Below are positions 33,412 through 43,470 of a stretch of 64,000 nt of DNA, piece by piece. The stretch covers positions 6,353,830 through 6,417,829 of the forward strand of contig NW_004454163.1 in the NCBI RefSeq assembly GCF_000283155.1. The letters are read 5' to 3'. How positions within the stretch are numbered: the first letter of the stretch is position 1; every line of letters begins with the position of its first letter. Source of the DNA: Ceratotherium simum simum. Taxonomy: Eukaryota > Chordata > Mammalia > Perissodactyla > Rhinocerotidae. A program made the position numbers and the translations under genes. The notes beneath the pieces were generated by a model. That model made no database searches. It was given only the letters and a program-made list of their open reading frames with translations, and was not told where the DNA came from.

Positions 33412-34575
33412 GAGAATTGTACATTAACATGTAGTTGTAAGAAACAATACCCAGTGCCCGTTACTCAGTTTCTCCCTCAATGGTGACATCTTGCAAATCT
33501 ATAGTACAATGTCACAACCAGAATTTTGACATTGATAGATGTTCAAGGTACAGAACACTTCCATTACCACAAGGATACTTCATGCTGCCCTCTGATGACC
33601 AACCGCTCTTTCCTCCGGCCCTCGGTCCCTGGCAACCACTAATCTGTGCCTCATTTCTATATTTTTCTAATTTCAAGAATGTTACGTAAATAGAATCATA
33701 TAACCTATGGGATTGGCTTTTTTCACTCAGCATAATTCTCTGGAGATTCATCCATGTTTCTGCATGTATCAATAGTCGATTCCTTTTTATTGCTGAGTAG
33801 TAATCCATGGCAACCACAGTTTGTTTAACCATTAAGGTGTGGAAGGACATCTGGGTTGTCTCCAGCTTTTGGCTACTATGAATAAATCTGCTATAAACAG
33901 AAGTTTTAACTTCTCTGGAAAAATGCCCAGGAGTACAATTGATGGGTTGTATGGTTGTTGCATGTTTAGTTGTTTGTTTTTTCTTTTTTTTTAAACAGCC
34001 AAATGTTTTCTAGAGTATCTGAACCATTTTATATTCTCATAAGCAATATATGAATGATCTCATTTCTTCTCATCCTCATCAGCATTTCATGTTGTCACTA
34101 TTTTTAGCCATTCTGATAGGTGTATAGTGATATCTCATTATGGTTTTTAATTTTCCCTTACCTACTGGCTAAGGATGTTGCATATCATTTCATGTGCTTA
34201 TTTGTCTGTATACTGTCCTCAGTTAAATGTCTGTTCATGTCTTTTGCCCATTTTCTGATTGTTTTATTGTTTTGAGAGTTTTAATATATTCTAGATACTA
34301 GTTCTTTGTCAGATATGTGGTTTGCAAATATTTTCTCCTAGTTTATACCTTATATTGACATATGCTTTACATGGGCAATTTTGATGAAGTCCAATTTATC
34401 AATTTTCCCTTTTATGGATTGTGTTTTTAGTGTTAAGGCTAAGAACTCTTTGCCAGCCCTAAATCCCAAAGATTTTCTCCTATTTTTTTTTCGTAAAAGT
34501 TGCATAGTTTTATATTCTATATTTACATAGTGATCCATTTTGAGTTAATCTTTATATAAAGTGTGAAACTCATAG
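33412..34575 (-). mobile_element. Old L1 LINE fragment, antisense, 3' UTR and ORF2 C-terminus
   Basis: Read on the minus strand this is the 3' part of an L1. The C-terminal reverse-transcriptase-protein signature MDYYSAIKRN lies in the frame at 33,512-33,850, with the upstream ORF2 sequence running to about 34,575 but broken by stops and frameshifts. The left 250 bases are 3' UTR. Divergence is clearly higher than in the L1 copies at 45 and 55 kb, so this is an older L1M-type insertion. Non-functional. Confidence 0.88.
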
Positions 34576-34779
34576 ACAATAACTGTTATATTCTTGCCAA
34601 ACACTACAGAGAAAACTGTTGCCTCACTGCCACCCCCACCAGTGGGGAGCCTAGACCTCCACTGTGGTAAGGCTGTGCCTTATTGAGCACCTACTGTATT
34701 CCAGGAGTGGAGCAAAAGCTCTCCAGGTGTTTCAAATCAACAGCAAAGGCCCAGCTTTTAAGGTGGCATGGACAAAAGA

Positions 34780-34965
34780 CAGAGCAGATACTAGAGTCCG
34801 GCAGACTCAATTAGAATTTGTCACTTTTTAGCTGTGTGATATTGGGCAAACTGCTCCATTACTCTGAATGTCAGTTTCTTCGTTTGTAATAAGATGATTT
34901 TGAGGATTAAATTAGATAAAATATGTGAAATGACTTGCGCAGGGGTGTTCAACAAATGATCTCAT
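34780..34965 (+). repeat. MIR SINE
   Basis: 'ctagagtccggcagactcaa', 'ttttagctgtgtgatattgg', 'aatgtcagtttcttcgtttg' and 'tgaggattaaattagataaa' are MIR blocks in order. Confidence 0.88.
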
Positions 34966-35271
34966 TCTTTTCCAAACTGATCCATTGCAGCTGTTGAAAA
35001 ATTAGCAATGGGCTGTTGTCAGAGGACAAAAAAGGCCAATTGTCTACAGCCAATGCTGAATTATCTAAGGGCTAATTATCTGGTTTATACATAAACTAGG
35101 AACCTTATACTCTTGCTTCTTAGCTTGGTGGCCAATACTTTGTCTAGTAACATAACTACTGGGTACTAGTTAAATAACGAGGGTAAATGAAAATTTTATT
35201 CTGATTCAGTTAAAATTTCTAGAAGATTGGAGGATTTAGGGGAAAAAACTGACAGGGATGGGAACAGATTT

Positions 35272-35428
35272 TGTTTTTTTTTTATTGATGTCATAATAGT
35301 TTATGACATTGTGAGATTCCAGTTGTACATTATTATTTGTCAGTTACCATATAAATGCGCCCCTTCACCCCTTGTGCCCACCCCCCAACTCCCTTCCCCC
35401 TGGTAACCACCAAACTAGGAAACATTTT
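35272..35428 (-). mobile_element. L1 3'-end fragment, antisense
   Basis: 'ttttattgatgtcataatag', 'ttgtacattattatttgtca' and 'cgccccttcaccccttgtgc' match the 3' UTR seen at the left end of the L1 at 44,951 and 55,157. Only about 150 bases remain, a severe 5' truncation. Confidence 0.75.
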
Positions 35429-36326
35429 TTTAATCTGATCTTTTTTAGTTTTATGAACTATCATTAAATTATGGAAAATGTGAAATACTCATAAAGTTAA
35501 ATTCTATTAAATGTGATGAAATTCTACCTGAAGGAAAAAAATTAAAATTGTCAGCTTACCTGAGTTCACTTCTTGAAACCATTCATGTTAAATTTTATGA
35601 TTTTCAAACAAGTCAAATTTTACAAATTACTTTTGAGCTCCCTTATTGAATAGTATAACATTGAGAATTCAGCTATCACCTTTACTTATATTCTCTCAGC
35701 ACTTACCATTTTGTTCTTTGCATTTTTCTTTCACCATCTCTTCTTTCTCTTATAGAAAAAGTATAAAACCTCCCTACTCCTTTAAAAAAAAAAAATTCTT
35801 CTCCAAGCGATATCTCCAAAACTGTGTCTGGGATTAATCACATTATGTTGGATCTGCCACAAATATTTTATTTTTATACAATTGATTTTAAATTAAATAA
35901 GCACCAAAGGCATTTCTGAAACGGCCATATACAGAAAACACAGAAGATCAATGTGCAGGGTGAGGGCTTAGGTGGAAAGTAGACCAGGGTCATCTCTAAT
36001 CTGTTTCTTGGGGTGGTGGGAAGACCATTAAGGCTCATGCACATATGCATATCAGGTCCCTTTTAGCTGCTTCTACTTGAGCCCCAAGCAGTCTCCCCAG
36101 GGACCATCCACCCCACTACCAATATTGGACCCTCAAAACCTGGAGCTCGGACACATTTCTCAGCCTCTAGAATTGGATCTGTCCTTCATCAGTTAACTGT
36201 CTTATTTATCCAGAGCATGTTTTGAAGAGAAATAGCTAATTCATATAAAGAAAATAAATTATTACTCTTTGGTGTATATATTTTGAAGTTTGATCCTGGC
36301 ATTGTTTATAATGCTTATCCTGTTAA
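35429..36326. other. Unique sequence, no gene seen
   Basis: AT-rich, no confident repeat. It ends with the target site of the adjacent SINE (TATCCTGTTAA at 36,316-36,326). Confidence 0.4.
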
Positions 36327-36602
36327 TTTTATTTATTTATTTATTTATTTTCCCTCCAAAGCCCCAGTAGATAGTTGTATGTCATAGCTGCACATCCTTC
36401 TAGTTGCTGTATGTGGGACACGGCCTCAGCATGGCCNNNNNNNNNNNNNNNNNNNNNNNNNNNNNNNNNNNNNNNNNNNNNNNNNNNNNNNNNNNNNNNN
36501 NNNNNNNNNNNNNNNNNNNNNNNNNNNNNNNNNNNNGGATCCGAACCCGGGCCGCCAGCAGCGGAGGGCACGCACTTAACCGCTAAGCCATGGGGCCGGC
36601 CC
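36327..36602 (-). mobile_element. ERE1 SINE containing the assembly gap
   Basis: Minus-strand ERE1 with an (ATTT)n tail at left (36,327-36,352), body 'aaagccccagtagatagttg', and head GGGGCCGGCCC in reverse at 36,592-36,602. The reverse B box GGATCCGAACC begins at 36,537 directly after the gap. TATCCTGTTAA flanks it at 36,316-36,326 and 36,603-36,613. Apparent frames through the gap are meaningless. Confidence 0.95.
36437..36536. other. Assembly gap, exactly 100 N
   Basis: Exactly 100 N, a conventional placeholder size. Aligning the flanks with the intact ERE1 at 62,645-62,847 leaves only 28 bases between the same two anchor positions (ATGGCC and GGATCCG). The missing sequence is probably about 28 bases of GC-rich SINE, unless the element has an internal expansion. 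Confidence 0.97.
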
Positions 36603-36613
36603 TATCCTGTTAA

Positions 36614-37102
36614 AATTAAACAAAAATCTTTTGACTAGAAGAGTAAGCCTATGTTTATACCAGATATAAAACCTGCAAATTAACCTACATTTCGGGAAGT
36701 CAATACTCTAATTGATGTTGGCATTTGATATCCTATTAGAGGCACTGCTTCCTGAGGTTATCTGCTAACATATGATTCTCATCACATCAGACTATGGAGG
36801 GTGGGGGGAAAGTAAAAAAAATTCTCTCACAGGACTGATGTTATAATAAATATTCACAAACTATAATAAATCAACCTAAAAATTGATCTAATAGATTGAG
36901 AACCCTATTGCTTGGCTGACTTAATGTCTCTCTTATGGTAAAAACAACTGAATTTGGATATTTTGTATGCATATTTTCTTTAATCCCCTCTTCCATTGCT
37001 GGCCACACCCAATGAACTAAATTATAAACTCTTTGCTTCTATGTTTTCATCATATTAAATGCTCTCTCTTTTTTCTTTTTTTTTTCCTTTTTACTATCCC
37101 AG
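36614..37102. other. Unique intron-like sequence
   Basis: AT-rich and repeat-free, ending in a long pyrimidine tract (37,062-37,102) that forms the acceptor of the next candidate exon. Confidence 0.4.
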
Positions 37103-37164
37103 TATCCCATTTCTCAGAGGAACAGTTCATCTCGACAGCCAGGGAGAGAGCCTGGATGCTCAAG
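37103..37164 (+). other. Best candidate internal exon, 62 nt, gene unknown
   Basis: A pyrimidine tract of about 35 bases runs straight into TACTATCCCAG at 37,102, a near-ideal branch/acceptor arrangement. The donor CTCAAG|GTAAGG cuts after 37,164. The segment is GC-richer than its surroundings and is open in all three frames. Its length is not a multiple of three. An ATG at 37,156 in the last codons (ATG CTC AAG) could be a start if this were a 5' UTR exon, but its context is weak. I do not recognise the peptide in any frame. RNA evidence would be decisive. Confidence 0.45.
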
Positions 37165-37744
37165 GTAAGGTTTAAATATAATTTGTATTCTATGACTTCT
37201 TGTTTACAGATTAAATTGGAGTATTATAAATGCCTCTGTAACAAATTTATTTTCAAAATTCCATTATACAATTAAAACAAATTTTTGAGTAAACATGCTC
37301 CGTTAAAACATTATTTTTTAAACTATATTCCATTTCCCATTTATACTAATGGCTAATTAACTGCTATCAGCAATTCTTCTAAAAATGGTTGAGCCAATTA
37401 AAGTTTAATTTGGAGATATTATTAGTGATAAGTGGAGGGAGAGAATGTCAAGTTATAGTCAAACGACCTCATGATATTTCTAATTGTGAATAAGTGATTA
37501 TTTGATCTTGTTAAAATCAAGGCAACTGCTCTATTGACTTTACAATAGAGAGAGAGAGGTATCTCGAAAAGGAGTTGAAGACCCGAGAGAGAGCCTTATT
37601 TTTTCAGTTTGGGATTTGTGTTTAAGACACAATCATTTGACCTTCTGTTATTTCTCACTGGTACTCTGAGTCTCTCTATCTAATAGTGCCTTCAAGGTTC
37701 ACTTCCAGGAGCTTCTGAGAACAAAGGAACAATTAACTCAAATT
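37165..37744. other. Unique intron-like sequence, no gene seen
   Basis: AT-rich and free of recognised repeats. A short GA run occurs near 37,547-37,558. Confidence 0.4.
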
Positions 37745-37757
37745 CCACCAGATGGCA
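37745..37757 (+). promoter_or_regulatory. CTCF-type core motif CCACCAGATGGCA
   Basis: Matches the degenerate CTCF core CCASYAGRKGGCR at every position, plus strand. It lies in repeat-free sequence 580 bases downstream of the candidate exon. Single motif matches are common by chance, so occupancy is unknown. Confidence 0.4.
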
Positions 37758-38507
37758 ATATTTGGAAAGCCATCCAGAGGTTTTGAAGCTAAGAGCTCCT
37801 ATTGTTCACCCAGAGAACAGTCTCACAAAGTATAACGTCCTAAATTTCACCAAAGGTGCTCTAAACGTCTTTCATTTCACTTTTTCCCCACAGCATCAAA
37901 AATTTTTACTAAAGGGGGGAGAAAAAGTTGTGTGGGGGTATGTGTTCTTTTTTTTCTTTTCATTCTGGAATGATAAAATTAGAAACTTCACTCTTAAATA
38001 ATTTTCCAAACAGTGTTGATAAGTATTAAAAGCTCAAATCAGTGGATAATATACCATAAATATTGGGGTCTCTTTGTTATAAATACTATGGTTGATGGTC
38101 ATTTTTAAATTTTGAGAAGAGAAACCTAAAACTCTTCTCCTAAAGAAGAGTAGAATTTTAAGGGGTTGCCTTGATATTAAACCAAGTGAAATTTGCAGGT
38201 ACCAAGCTCTTATTTGCATTGATTGGAAATAATTAAGGTTTATTTAAATGTATGAATAAACTTTTCCCCTTTTGCTCTAATGAAAGTGGAGATACTGTAT
38301 CCTGAGTGATATTCAAACAGCTGGACTCTTCAAGGACCAGAGCTGGCTCTGAGGCAGAGCTGGGACAGAGGGAAGGCGTCGAGGGCAATTGAAGTAGGAA
38401 GAACCAAAAAACGGAGCCACCGAGGCTTTCTGTGTACTTATAAAAGCAGTCCCTGAAGGGGCAATTGAGTGCTTTGAAACCTGCTCTTGTGCAACTAGCC
38501 CTTCTAG

Positions 38508-38638
38508 TAGGGTGCCCATATGCCTGGTGTCTGGAATGGTCCTGGTTTACTTCTGTTGTCCTGGTGTACAGTCTCATTAGCACCCCCTTTCACTCTCAAA
38601 AGTATCTCAGTTTGGATGATAAATTATATGATCACTCT
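38508..38638. mobile_element. TIR-bearing nonautonomous DNA transposon remnant
   Basis: Begins 'tagggtgcccatatgcctgg' and ends '...taaattatatgatcactct', imperfect inverted ends (AGGGTG-CCATAT versus ATATGATCACTCT). Inside are 'tggaatggtcctggtttact' and 'gttgtcctggtg', a common mammalian dispersed element. Family not named. Confidence 0.5.
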
Positions 38639-38756
38639 GTCTTCCAGGCTGGCATGTTTGAAGACCAAGTAAAAGAAAAAGGTGGCCCAATATCTAAACT
38701 GGGTGTCTGTTTATAAACCTCCTTATATATTTGCGGCTACAGGACAAATGCTTCTT

Positions 38757-38961
38757 TTTCTGTAAAGAGCCACATAGTAAATATTTTCTGCGTTGTGGGC
38801 CATATAGTCTCCGTCACAACTATTCAACTCGTTGTAGCGTGAAAACGCTACATCGACAATATGTAAATGAATGGGTTTGGCTGTGTTCCAATAAAATTTT
38901 ATTTACAAAAACAGGCAGCCAGTGGCATTTGGCTGGCAGGCCATAGTTTACAGATTCTTGT
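38757..38961 (-). mobile_element. hAT-type nonautonomous DNA transposon remnant
   Basis: Opposite-orientation relative of 19,157-19,465. It shows 'tgtaaagagccacatagtaa', 'gtgttccaataaaattttat' and 'ggccatagtttacagattct'. An internal perfect stem TGTAGCG-tgaaaa-CGCTACA lies at 38,833-38,852. Confidence 0.8.
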
Positions 38962-39959
38962 GCGATAATAGATGGTAAGGGGATAGGAGATGGTGGAGAA
39001 CCAGGAAAACAGCCATCCTTAATTTCTTTCCCTTCTCTTCATAACCCTTCTGTTGTAGCCTCCTTATTTAGCCCTTTCAGGAACTAGGATTAATAGTTTC
39101 CTTGAGTGAGTAATCTCATTATCAGTTGTGTGGTTCCTGAGATCTTTGCTGCGTCTAGCTGCTTGATTTTCATTCAAATCTGTCTCTGCACCATGTCCAG
39201 CATGCCTGTACTTTATACCTCATGACAGAATAGCATCCCTATTCAGGTATCACCTGAATCCTAGATTTAAATACTGGAGCAGTAGCTACTTAGTAGACAA
39301 TTTAATTTTATGCTTTGGTCCTTACAAAATAACTGTCTATGGGAAATATAGATAGCTACATTAAGGAATGGTTAATGTTGACTCTACCAAATTTTTTATT
39401 ATAAAAATAGTAGATTTAAAGGAAACTTTGGGAAAAAAATCTCCAGTAAGACACTATCCCCAAATAACTTTTTATTGTCTTGCCTATTTGCTTGTCCTGC
39501 CTTTCTACAGCAGATACGGTAGTGCAAATGGACTTTGTTTTACTTAGCATCTTTCACACATCTTAGCATCTTAGTCACAAGCATCTTTCATGAGTCCTCA
39601 GAACTATCATTAGAAAAGTAAAATAGTGTTATATCAATGTACCATAATATCTTCCAATTTTTCACTAAGAAAATGCTATACTAAATTTTTTGTAAACTTT
39701 GTTGTTTTGATTGGTTTGCTTCAATTTAATTTGTTTTTTGTTTTTATTTCCTTAAGACAAAATACCAGAAATGAGATTATTATTCAAGGATATGACCATT
39801 TTTATGACTTGTAATCTAAGTTTACCATATTTTTTCCCAAAAGGTTTGGAGTACTTTACAAACATTTGCAGTTTGAGGGTACTAGCCTCATCACAATGTC
39901 ATCAGAAATAACATTTATTTTATTCAATAATATTTGACTGTCTCCTGTATGTAAAGAAC

Positions 39960-40410
39960 TGTGTAACTGCTTTGGTATATATAAAAGTGATGTGCTCCTT
40001 CCACACATATTTGAATGCCTACTATGAACTCGGTATTGTAGGGTTTCAATGGTCAACAGAAGATAGCTCTGTCTCAGAGTTTGACCTTATTGGAGAGCAT
40101 ACATACACATAAATAATGTAATAAAATATACAAGAGGAGACACACCATAGGAGTTAAAATATAATGGGAGGCTGGGGGGAGAGGTAGAGATGGCATCTGA
40201 GCTGAACCCTGAAGGGAAGTTAGATTGAGAGACTCAGAGATGGTTGAGATTTGCCATTCATTCCATAAACATTTACTGATTGCCAACTATGTGCCAAGTC
40301 CTGTGCTAAAAGCTAGGAATATAAAGGTGAACAAGACAGAGCTCTTAGAGCTTACTGTCTAGTGGAGCAGATAGTCTTTTAAAAAAGTATAAGTGTGCTA
40401 AGTAGGATAG
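39960..40410 (+). repeat. Two fragments of the 'gtgccaagtcctgtgc' ancient repeat
   Basis: A first fragment at about 39,990-40,110 ('tgaatgcctactatgaactc') and a second at 40,250-40,400 ('ttactgattgccaactatgtgccaagtcctgtgctaaaagc', split for description). Same family as 1720-1920, in two divergent copies. Confidence 0.5.
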
Positions 40411-40964
40411 CTTGTCTAGCAGAGGCTGCATGGGGGTAGGGATGACACTGGAGCTTTTTAAAGAGGAGCTTTTTCGTGGCTCCTCTTTTGGCACAGTCTT
40501 CATCATCAGTTATTGTGTCAGAATCTGTGGGAGACCTGCTTCCGGAAGTTTGAAGGTTAATCTAGTTGTACTGACCAATATTCCAATTAAAATTGGCCTA
40601 CATTTACAGTTAGTTCCCCCAGTGACTATGTTCACTGAGAATGCACAGAGCCTAGGGCTGGGATCAGCAAGACCTACATCCTGGCTCTCATCAGCTGATG
40701 ACTGAAGCAAACCACTAAGAATTATAGGGTTTCATCTGTGTTTTGTTTTTTCAACAGCCGGAAGGAACCTCAATAATAGTCTAACAACTCACTCATTTTA
40801 CAGATGAACATTCTTGGGTAAGGAGAATTGAGTGACTAGCCAGGCATCAGACATTTGGTGACAAAGCCGTGAGACCAGAACCCTGGCTTCTGACTCTCCC
40901 ATGCTGCTTGTTCTGTGCTCACTGCTGTAATTTTTCCCTACCTTGTCTATACCATAGGGCTAAG
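40411..40964. other. Mostly unique sequence with ancient-repeat fragments
   Basis: A MIR-like scrap near 40,640-40,720 and a 'cacacagct'-type ancient fragment near 40,790-40,900. Overlapping frames at 40,412-40,710 on both strands have no gene support. Confidence 0.4.
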
Positions 40965-40979
40965 AAAAACTAAAAAGAG

Positions 40980-41183
40980 GGGCCGGCTCCTCTTTTTTTG
41001 GTTAAGTTCTGCAGACTCTGCTTTGGCGGCCCGGGTTCGCAGGTTTGGATCCCAGGTGCAGACCTACACCACTCATCTGCTGTGCTGTGGTGGCGACCCA
41101 CGTACAAAACAGAGGAAGACTGGCACAGATGTTAACTCAGGGTGAATCTTCCTCACCAAAAAAAAAAAAAAGAAGTCTTTTTA
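40980..41183 (+). mobile_element. ERE2-like SINE with perfect 15-bp target-site duplication
   Basis: Head GGGGCCGGCTCC followed by an unusual T-run in place of the A-box region, then GGCGGCCCGGGTTCGCAGG, body 'ctgctgtgctgtggtggcga', and tail 'gaggaagactggcacagatg'. AAAAACTAAAAAGAG flanks it at 40,965-40,979 and 41,184-41,198. The perfect duplication indicates a fairly recent insertion despite the divergent body. Confidence 0.92.
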
Positions 41184-41319
41184 AAAAACTAAAAAGAGAA
41201 TTAGCCCAAGCATTCCTGTGCAAGTAGCAGCAATAATATGTATTTTACCCATCTCAGACCATAGCAAAAAAATTTAAATTTAGGTTTTTTAATTAAAATT
41301 TGAATTTAAAAAGTAATGA

Positions 41320-41490
41320 ATAGATTTGTGGTAGAGGAAAACTTGGAACAAATTCCTACACCTGCCATTTACCTCCTTTAGGATCTGGGCAAATAACTTG
41401 ACCTCACTGAGTTTTTCTATCTTGAGCTTGTTGTAGGAATAATTTGAGGTAACTTAAGTGTTGGATACATCATGGGCACTCAGCAAATGT
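41320..41490 (+). repeat. MIR SINE
   Basis: 'cacctgccatttacctcctt', 'ggatctgggcaaataacttg', 'acctcactgagtttttctat' and 'ggaataatttgaggtaact' follow the MIR core. Confidence 0.75.
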
Positions 41491-42559
41491 TTTCCTTTCT
41501 CCTTTCCTCCTAGAGCTGCAAGTTGTTCACAGGGTTCTTTTTGTTTATTAATTAGGTTACCTTACAAAACTCATGAGAATTAAATGATAGAATGAGAGTA
41601 CATTTATAAAAGTATCTGGTGCAGAGCTTAATGTTCTCATTTCGGAACTTAACTATGCTTAAGTAGAGATGTAAAGGTTTTTATTCATGGTTCTTTCTCC
41701 TTTTTTTCAGTAGTTTATTCTATATGGTCTGTGGACATGTTGGTAAGGCTTAGGAATTCATTTTCTCTGTGATTTACTTTAAAATGATTTGTCAAATAAG
41801 TATATATAGAATATAGAGACGGGTGATTTGATAAAGAAAATGCTGCACAGAGGTTAAGTAAGATAACGACTAAAAAGTGCTTATTGATTTAGCAACAAAG
41901 AGGTAGCTAGTGGTCTTGGTAAGAATAGCTTCAATGGCACGGTCCAAGCGGAACCCAGCATGCAAGAGGTTGAGGAGTGAGGGAGAAGTGGAGAGGGTAG
42001 GTTTAGATAAGCCGTAAGATATTTGGCTATAAAGATGAGGAGAGAGAGGAACCTGTGGGGAACAGGAGTTGATTTAATGTGGAAGCGACTTGAGGGGTTC
42101 AAATGCTGCCGGGAAGGAACGTGTAATGGTCTAGGAGAAAGTTACAGAGCAAGTCCTTGAGAAGACAGGAGGCAATGGGCCAGGATACACCTCTTCACTG
42201 CAACAAGCAAGAAAGAATAAGATGGCTACCTTGCAGGTAAATGTGCAGCTTTGAGGGCAGGAAAGAAATTCTTGACTAATGGCTTCAATACCCTCTGTGA
42301 AGTCAGAGGCAAGGCCATCAGCTGAGGGAGGGGAAAGTGGAAGGGTCACAGAGAGAAAGAAACTGAAAAAGTAATGAAATGTCTGGTTTATGACTAATGA
42401 CAGTGCTGACTAGGGAAGCAGAAGGATGATCTGGAAGCTCTGAGACCCACTCTGGTTTGGAGGCCATAACTTTATGGTTGTGCTGGTTTTCTGGGCAGAG
42501 TGCCTTTTTTCCCCAGCAGGGCTCAGCAGTCCAAATGAGGCACGTGTACCTGGACAGAT
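41491..42559. repeat. Unique sequence grading into a possible ancient repeat
   Basis: The stretch 41,830-42,360 is purine-rich on the plus strand, with 'gaggttgaggagtgagggag', 'aagttacagagcaagtcctt' and 'ggctaccttgcaggtaaatg', resembling an old dispersed mammalian repeat of unassigned family. No gene signal. Confidence 0.35.
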
Positions 42560-42900
42560 GAAAACTTCAAGAGCTCCTTTTTGTGGAAACATGAAAATTG
42601 ATCATGAGGATAATACATTTATTTTAAAGTGGGCTAATGCTTTATTCTTTCTTAAAAGTTCTGGGAGCCAAATGACTGGATTGGGAGTTGCTGATTGGTT
42701 TGTAATGATGATTGTAATTAACTCACCAGGGCCCCCTGTTGACAGAATAGATTATTGGGAACTAGCCTTAATTAATAATTGATTTGACTGATTCAGAGGG
42801 AAACTTTGAACAGTTTGAGTCGTTTGGTGTCACATCCCCCACAGGTGGCACCAGAGACAACTACTCCTTTGCATACAGAAATGAAACTGCCAGCTACTTA
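42560..42900. promoter_or_regulatory. Candidate conserved enhancer-like block
   Basis: Repeat-free block rich in factor-type motifs: an inverted CCAAT (GATTGGTTT near 42,693-42,701), TAATTA at 42,715-42,720, TTAATTAATAATT at 42,768-42,780, an E-box in CACAGGTGGCACC near 42,840-42,852, and an octamer-like CTTTGCATAC near 42,869-42,878. Texture is like deeply conserved noncoding elements near developmental genes, but conservation is an inference. The 102-codon frame through it (42,474-42,782) is not considered real. Confidence 0.4.
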
Positions 42901-43290
42901 GCAAACCTTTAATACATTGTATATCCCTATAGAGATTTCTGCCTTTTGCATAGAGTATCAGGATCTGGTTAAGTAATACTCATTTTCACTGGCAAAAATG
43001 TCACTAAAATTACTCTGAGATTGACATATCTTATCAAAAGTTTCTTTACAAGTGGGCTGTGGTATGTGGAAAGAATGCTATTGATGTCTCAAAGGCTGGT
43101 GACTGGAATGCTTATGTATACTGAGGTCCACTAATCAGGAAATGTGTTTCTTCTACCCCACTTCGCTGAGTTTTTTCTAGTCTGAGAGTCATTAAAAATA
43201 AGAGAATTAATGAACAAAGATGATGGGCACTAACCCTATGACATTTCTTATTCCCACTGATATCCTTAGAACTTCAGAGCAGAGTTCTAA
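42901..43290. other. Unique sequence, no gene seen
   Basis: No recognised repeat or exon signal. Confidence 0.4.
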
Positions 43291-43470
43291 ATGTTCTATA
43301 TCTGTGCCGTCTAATTTGATAGCCACTAGCCATGTGTGCCCATTGAGTTTTTTAAATGTGGCTATGTGATTGAGAAACATTTTATATGCATTTTAAATTT
43401 TATTTAATTTTAATTAATTCAATGTAAATAGCCACATGTAGCCACTGTGTTGGACAGCCAGCTCTAGAAG
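43291..43470. mobile_element. Palindromic nonautonomous DNA transposon
   Basis: The left arm 'ctatatctgtgccgtctaat...gatagccactagccatgtg' is mirrored by the right arm 'cacatgtagccactgtgttg|gacagc'. The AT-rich centre 'tttaaattttatttaatttt' lies at the fold. This is the familiar dispersed element with 'agccactagccacatgtggc' arms (hAT-like). Subfamily not named. Confidence 0.75.

Noticed and set aside
38833..38852. Perfect 7-bp stem with a six-base loop
   Set aside because: It sits inside a DNA-transposon remnant and is most simply a chance product of substitutions there.
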